DNA from: Trema orientale
Lineage: Eukaryota; Streptophyta; Magnoliopsida; Rosales; Cannabaceae
Assembly: GCA_002914845.1 (NCBI GenBank)
Contig: JXTC01000005.1
Span: forward strand, 62,001-126,000
DNA length: 64,000 nucleotides
Reading direction: 5' to 3'
The position numbers were made by a program, and so were the translations under genes. Within the stretch, counting starts at the first letter, position 1; each line of letters opens with the position of its first letter. The notes below the pieces were generated by a model. It made no database searches and was not told the origin of the DNA. It worked only from the letters and a program-made list of their open reading frames with translations. Shown here in pieces: positions 60,938-64,000 of this stretch.

Positions 60938-62357
60938 CATGACCCGTACTTGTTTAAGACAAACCTAAACCCACTAACTTCGTATCAGTTTCAGATCATG
61001 TTATTATATCGTGACCTAAATTGCCGACCATATTAACAACATAGTACAAAAAATTTTAAAAAATAGAAAATTTTAAAAATAAAAAAAATTTCTTAAAATT
61101 TCTTTCTATATTTCTTCCAACTAATTAGTATTAGTGAAATACTAATTTCTTTTGCTTAAACATATTCAATTTCATGAAAACTTTAACATTAACAAACAAA
61201 AAGGATTTTTAATTACCAAATTTTTTGAAACTTGAGGACTTAATTGCCAAAAAAAATATTTTAGAGACTATTTTGCCAATCTGCAAATAACATAATGGCC
61301 AAACATACCAAAAATCCAATAAAAAAATGTTACAGATTTGGAGGACAACACACTACTAATAATGTTGCAACCGTGGACTAGGAAGAGTCTAAAATAGGCA
61401 ATAAAATCAATCATGCAATGTGGTGGACAATGATTTGTAGCAGTCAGATAGCAGTCAAAGGGAATTGGGCATTCATCATGAGTGGATTAGTATTAGTATC
61501 TTTGCTTTTTAAGTAACTTTTTGTGTTTTTAAGTGCTGGCAGAGATTAAGTTATTAAATCAATATGCAACGATATTTGATGGTGAATAAAAAGCTTTAGA
61601 GGTGTGGTACACCATTTTTCTTTTTTTCACTCTCCAGTGTTTTTTGTTTTACACGTGACTCCATCAAAATATCTCGCATTTTAATTATATAACATATCAT
61701 AGCATTGCTCAAAAACCTTAAGTCTTCACTTCTATCTACTTGTTCATCCACATAATTCCAAACTATATTCAGGTTTTGGGTATTTTAAGAAGTTGCATGG
61801 CCTAGGAACAGTGACTTGTCATTCACTAACAAACAGGGTGTTTAATGTACCATGTTGGAGAAATTATGATTTCAATCTCATAAACCATGTCAGTAAGTTT
61901 AAATAGTAATGAAACTAAATCCAATGATAAATACTATGTTTATATGAATAGAATCTCCCTCAGCAATACCATTTATATAGTATATGAATAAAATTAACAA
62001 ATATTACAATCAAAGGTAGCAAAGCTACCTATATATGAGTGCAAATTTCCTCCAAATCTTACAAATTCTCTCAACTCTCATCAAATAAACAAATGAGAAA
62101 CAGGAAGTTACAACCGGAGAAACTTATATATTTAATTGGAATAAGAAAAGAGACAGATACTAGGAAAAATGAAATTAAAAAAAAAAAGGAGCGAGAAGAA
62201 AAAATTGAACTCAAACAAGGGAAGACATAGTTTTCGAGTTATACTCACTCATTCTCTCATCAGAATACCATCTTTTTCCCCAGAAGACTTGTATTTGGAA
62301 GCCCAACAGAAACAGATAAAAAAAAAAATAATGGAACTCGAAAAATTTCAGAGGCGT
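60938..62357. other. Intergenic before the acidic-protein gene
   Basis: AT-rich, no gene. Its first part may be the other half of a repeat interrupted by the chromovirus (see findings). 62.0-62.36 kb should contain the 3' UTR of the minus-strand gene; the ORFs at 62039-62438 (+) are A-rich low-complexity shadows. Confidence 0.5.
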
Positions 62358-64000
62358 TTAATTAATAACAGTAGCACAACACATGCAATTTCCAAAGAGA
62401 GAGGACCTGGCCTTGCGCTTCTCTTTAGCTTTTGGTGAAGTTGAAGAAGTGGCTTCTCTAGAGGATGACTTCCACAAATCCTTTGTTTCCTTCTGACTAG
62501 CAAAACCATTCCTACTATGCTTCTGTGGTGTAACAACAACATGAGCTTCTTCCTCTTCTTTCAGGAATCCTAGAAATGGAGTTTTCGACTTCTCCGAATC
62601 ACTCCTTTCCAACTTAACAACTTTCTCTTCCACTGGCAATGGCAATGGCATTGCTTGGTACTGTGTCAGGACTGGATCATATCCATTGAGCCTCAAAGGG
62701 TCTCCGAGACTGACATCATCTTGGCTTGGTGAGCTTTGGATTGGAGCCTTGTCCTGATACAGTAATGGGGTTTGATCTGATTCGGATTCTTCATTCTGGA
62801 GATCAATGTTGAAGCTTGGAGACTTTCTCATCTGAGAGTGAATATTCGAGTTGTCGGGATCCGAATCAGTGCTAAGTCTTTCCAAGCTTCCTATACTGAG
62901 CCTTCCCACACTTTCTCGTGATATCTCATTTTTTGAACTCTGCTCAGCAAACCCCTTTGATGAAGTCTTGGTTTCTGCTGCTTTCACTTCAGGCATTTCA
63001 ATACATTTCTTAACTTCTTGCTTAGTCCTATCAACTGTTAACTCATTCATGGAGACTGATATATCTGCTATAATGTTTGTGGAATCAAAATTTGAAGCTT
63101 TGGTAGTAAGGAACTCACCACAGCTATCTTGGTTCAGTTCTTGGATAGACTGGTTGTCGTATTGAACAGTCTCAGACCTCAATACTGATTCCTGCTGGTG
63201 ATCAGCTTGGATCGAAGATAACGAAGGTTGAGGGGTCAGTACTGCTTGTGATTGATGAACTAGAAGTAGGATTTCTTCTCTGGTTTTTGTTTCTTCTGTT
63301 TCGATCACAGTGGCATACAAATGTTCTGCATTCTCCTCTCTTGCTTCAACAATTCTCTTCTCCGTTGACTCCTCATCCTTGTCATCGCAATCTGCGGTAT
63401 TTGGTTCTAATGGAATGATTGCAAGCTCAGGAGTGACAACAATATTCCCTTCAGATTCTTGCCTGGTTTCCTTGCAGTTGCTAATGCAAGCAACAAGTGC
63501 TTCATCATTCTCTGCAGCCTTTGCCTCCTCACTCCGACAATCCTCGCTGCTCTTAGATTCACTGTAAGGCTTAACCGCTTCTTTCTGTTCTAGAGTAATG
63601 GATTCAGATTGAAACGCGTTGGAGTCTTCGGTATCTGATTCTTTAACCAAGTCCTCACTAGCTTCAGTTGGGCTGTAGTCAGGCTTGTCTTCTCCATTTT
63701 TTAACTCTTCTCCTATTAGTCTGGTTTCCTCAGTAAGAATCATGCATTTATCTTCGGTTTCAAGAACTTCCTGATGGGAGTTTGGTGAGTTAGTCACTGA
63801 TATGGTTTCGGGTTCTGATTCTGGTTCTGCTTCTGAGGAATGATCTTTGACCAAACTCACCTCCGTTGAAAATCCTGTACCACCCTCTTCAGCTAGACCA
63901 CTAAGAACAGTCAATGGTGTTGTTACGTCGCGTGATGCATCGTCGATTTTATCTTCAACTTCAGGTTCAAACTTATCTTCAAAGGCCTTTTTTTCTTCCT
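62358..64000 (-). CDS. Large acidic protein, C-terminal part, function unknown (runs off the window)
   Basis: An open frame runs from the right edge to a TAA at 62358-62360: 546 codons plus two bases of another, with no stop and no necessary intron. No start is visible (the TTG at 63914 is not a start), so the N-terminus lies beyond 64000. The chain is rich in Glu, Ser, Thr and Asp (for example TETEETK-like, EDKPDYSPTEASEDL) and looks disordered. Ser-rich patches resemble phosphorylation sites (SRESVGRLSIGSLERLSTDS). The tail is basic (KAKEKRKARSSLF) and ends GNCMCCATVIN; the three Cys in CMCC beside a basic patch resemble a membrane-anchoring S-acylation motif. I do not recognise the family. 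Confidence 0.8.
   Translation of the reverse strand, partial: EEKKAFEDKFEPEVEDKIDDASRDVTTPLTVLSGLAEEGGTGFSTEVSLVKDHSSEAEPESEPETISVTNSPNSHQEVLETEDKCMILTEETRLIGEELKNGEDKPDYSPTEASEDLVKESDTEDSNAFQSESITLEQKEAVKPYSESKSSEDCRSEEAKAAENDEALVACISNCKETRQESEGNIVVTPELAIIPLEPNTADCDDKDEESTEKRIVEAREENAEHLYATVIETEETKTREEILLLVHQSQAVLTPQPSLSSIQADHQQESVLRSETVQYDNQSIQELNQDSCGEFLTTKASNFDSTNIIADISVSMNELTVDRTKQEVKKCIEMPEVKAAETKTSSKGFAEQSSKNEISRESVGRLSIGSLERLSTDSDPDNSNIHSQMRKSPSFNIDLQNEESESDQTPLLYQDKAPIQSSPSQDDVSLGDPLRLNGYDPVLTQYQAMPLPLPVEEKVVKLERSDSEKSKTPFLGFLKEEEEAHVVVTPQKHSRNGFASQKETKDLWKSSSREATSSTSPKAKEKRKARSSLFGNCMCCATVIN

Overview
This is nuclear DNA from a flowering plant, almost certainly a eudicot. The genes have GT-AG introns, the intergenic DNA is AT-rich and full of small transposons, and the proteins are plant-specific (plastid pyruvate kinase, MPBQ/MSBQ methyltransferase, LESV, a plant G-gamma subunit). 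I cannot name the species. I saw no tRNA, rRNA, CRISPR array, bacterial operon or organelle insert. Homology statements come from recognising the families, not from a search.

Layout. 1-12.15 kb has no convincing gene; it holds a ~520-bp tandem duplication, a 208-bp tandem duplication, a 354-bp MULE-type MITE with a perfect 9-bp target duplication and a perfect 19-bp hairpin. 12.15-16.78 kb (-) is the plastid pyruvate kinase alpha subunit (PKP1 type, six exons). 16.8-22.4 kb is intergenic with a MULE-like element and a hAT-like MITE. 22.44-23.83 kb (+) is an ARF-like GTPase (ARFC1 type), convergent with a heterotrimeric G-protein gamma subunit (AGG1/AGG2 type) at 24.25-27.08 kb (-). 27.1-35.0 kb is repeats: a MITE, two fold-back regions and a 1.48-kb solo LTR. 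35.4-36.05 kb (+) is a proline-rich ORF behind a tight G-box cluster. 37.9-40.74 kb (+) is LESV, a tryptophan-rich starch-granule protein, followed by VTE3 (41.68-43.40 kb, +). 47.3-49.08 kb (+) is a four-EF-hand calmodulin-like gene (CML8/CML11 type), convergent with an intronless ACA12/13-type P-type ATPase ORF (50.61-53.75 kb, -). 53.8-57.3 kb is again MITEs, 57.37-60.94 kb is a decayed, truncated Ty3/gypsy chromovirus, and 62.36 kb to the right edge (-) is the C-terminal part of a long acidic protein.

How the genes relate. PKP1, LESV and VTE3 act in plastids (fatty-acid precursor supply, starch granule organisation, plastoquinone and tocopherol synthesis). The gamma subunit, ARF-like GTPase, calmodulin-like protein and ACA-like protein belong to membrane trafficking and Ca2+/G-protein signalling. 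From memory of Arabidopsis locus numbers, PKP1, ARFC1, AGG2, CML11 and ACA13 lie at At3g22960-At3g22910, while AGG1, VTE3 and ACA12 lie at At3g63420-At3g63380. The window therefore looks like one unfractionated version of a block that was duplicated and split in Arabidopsis.

The most striking observation is that the ACA-like ORF is open for 1047 codons, yet the phosphorylated aspartate, the TGES loop, the PEGL motif in M4, the M6 asparagine and parts of the nucleotide-domain motifs are all substituted. It looks like a catalytically dead P-type ATPase that keeps its calmodulin-binding N-terminus and sits beside a calmodulin-like gene.
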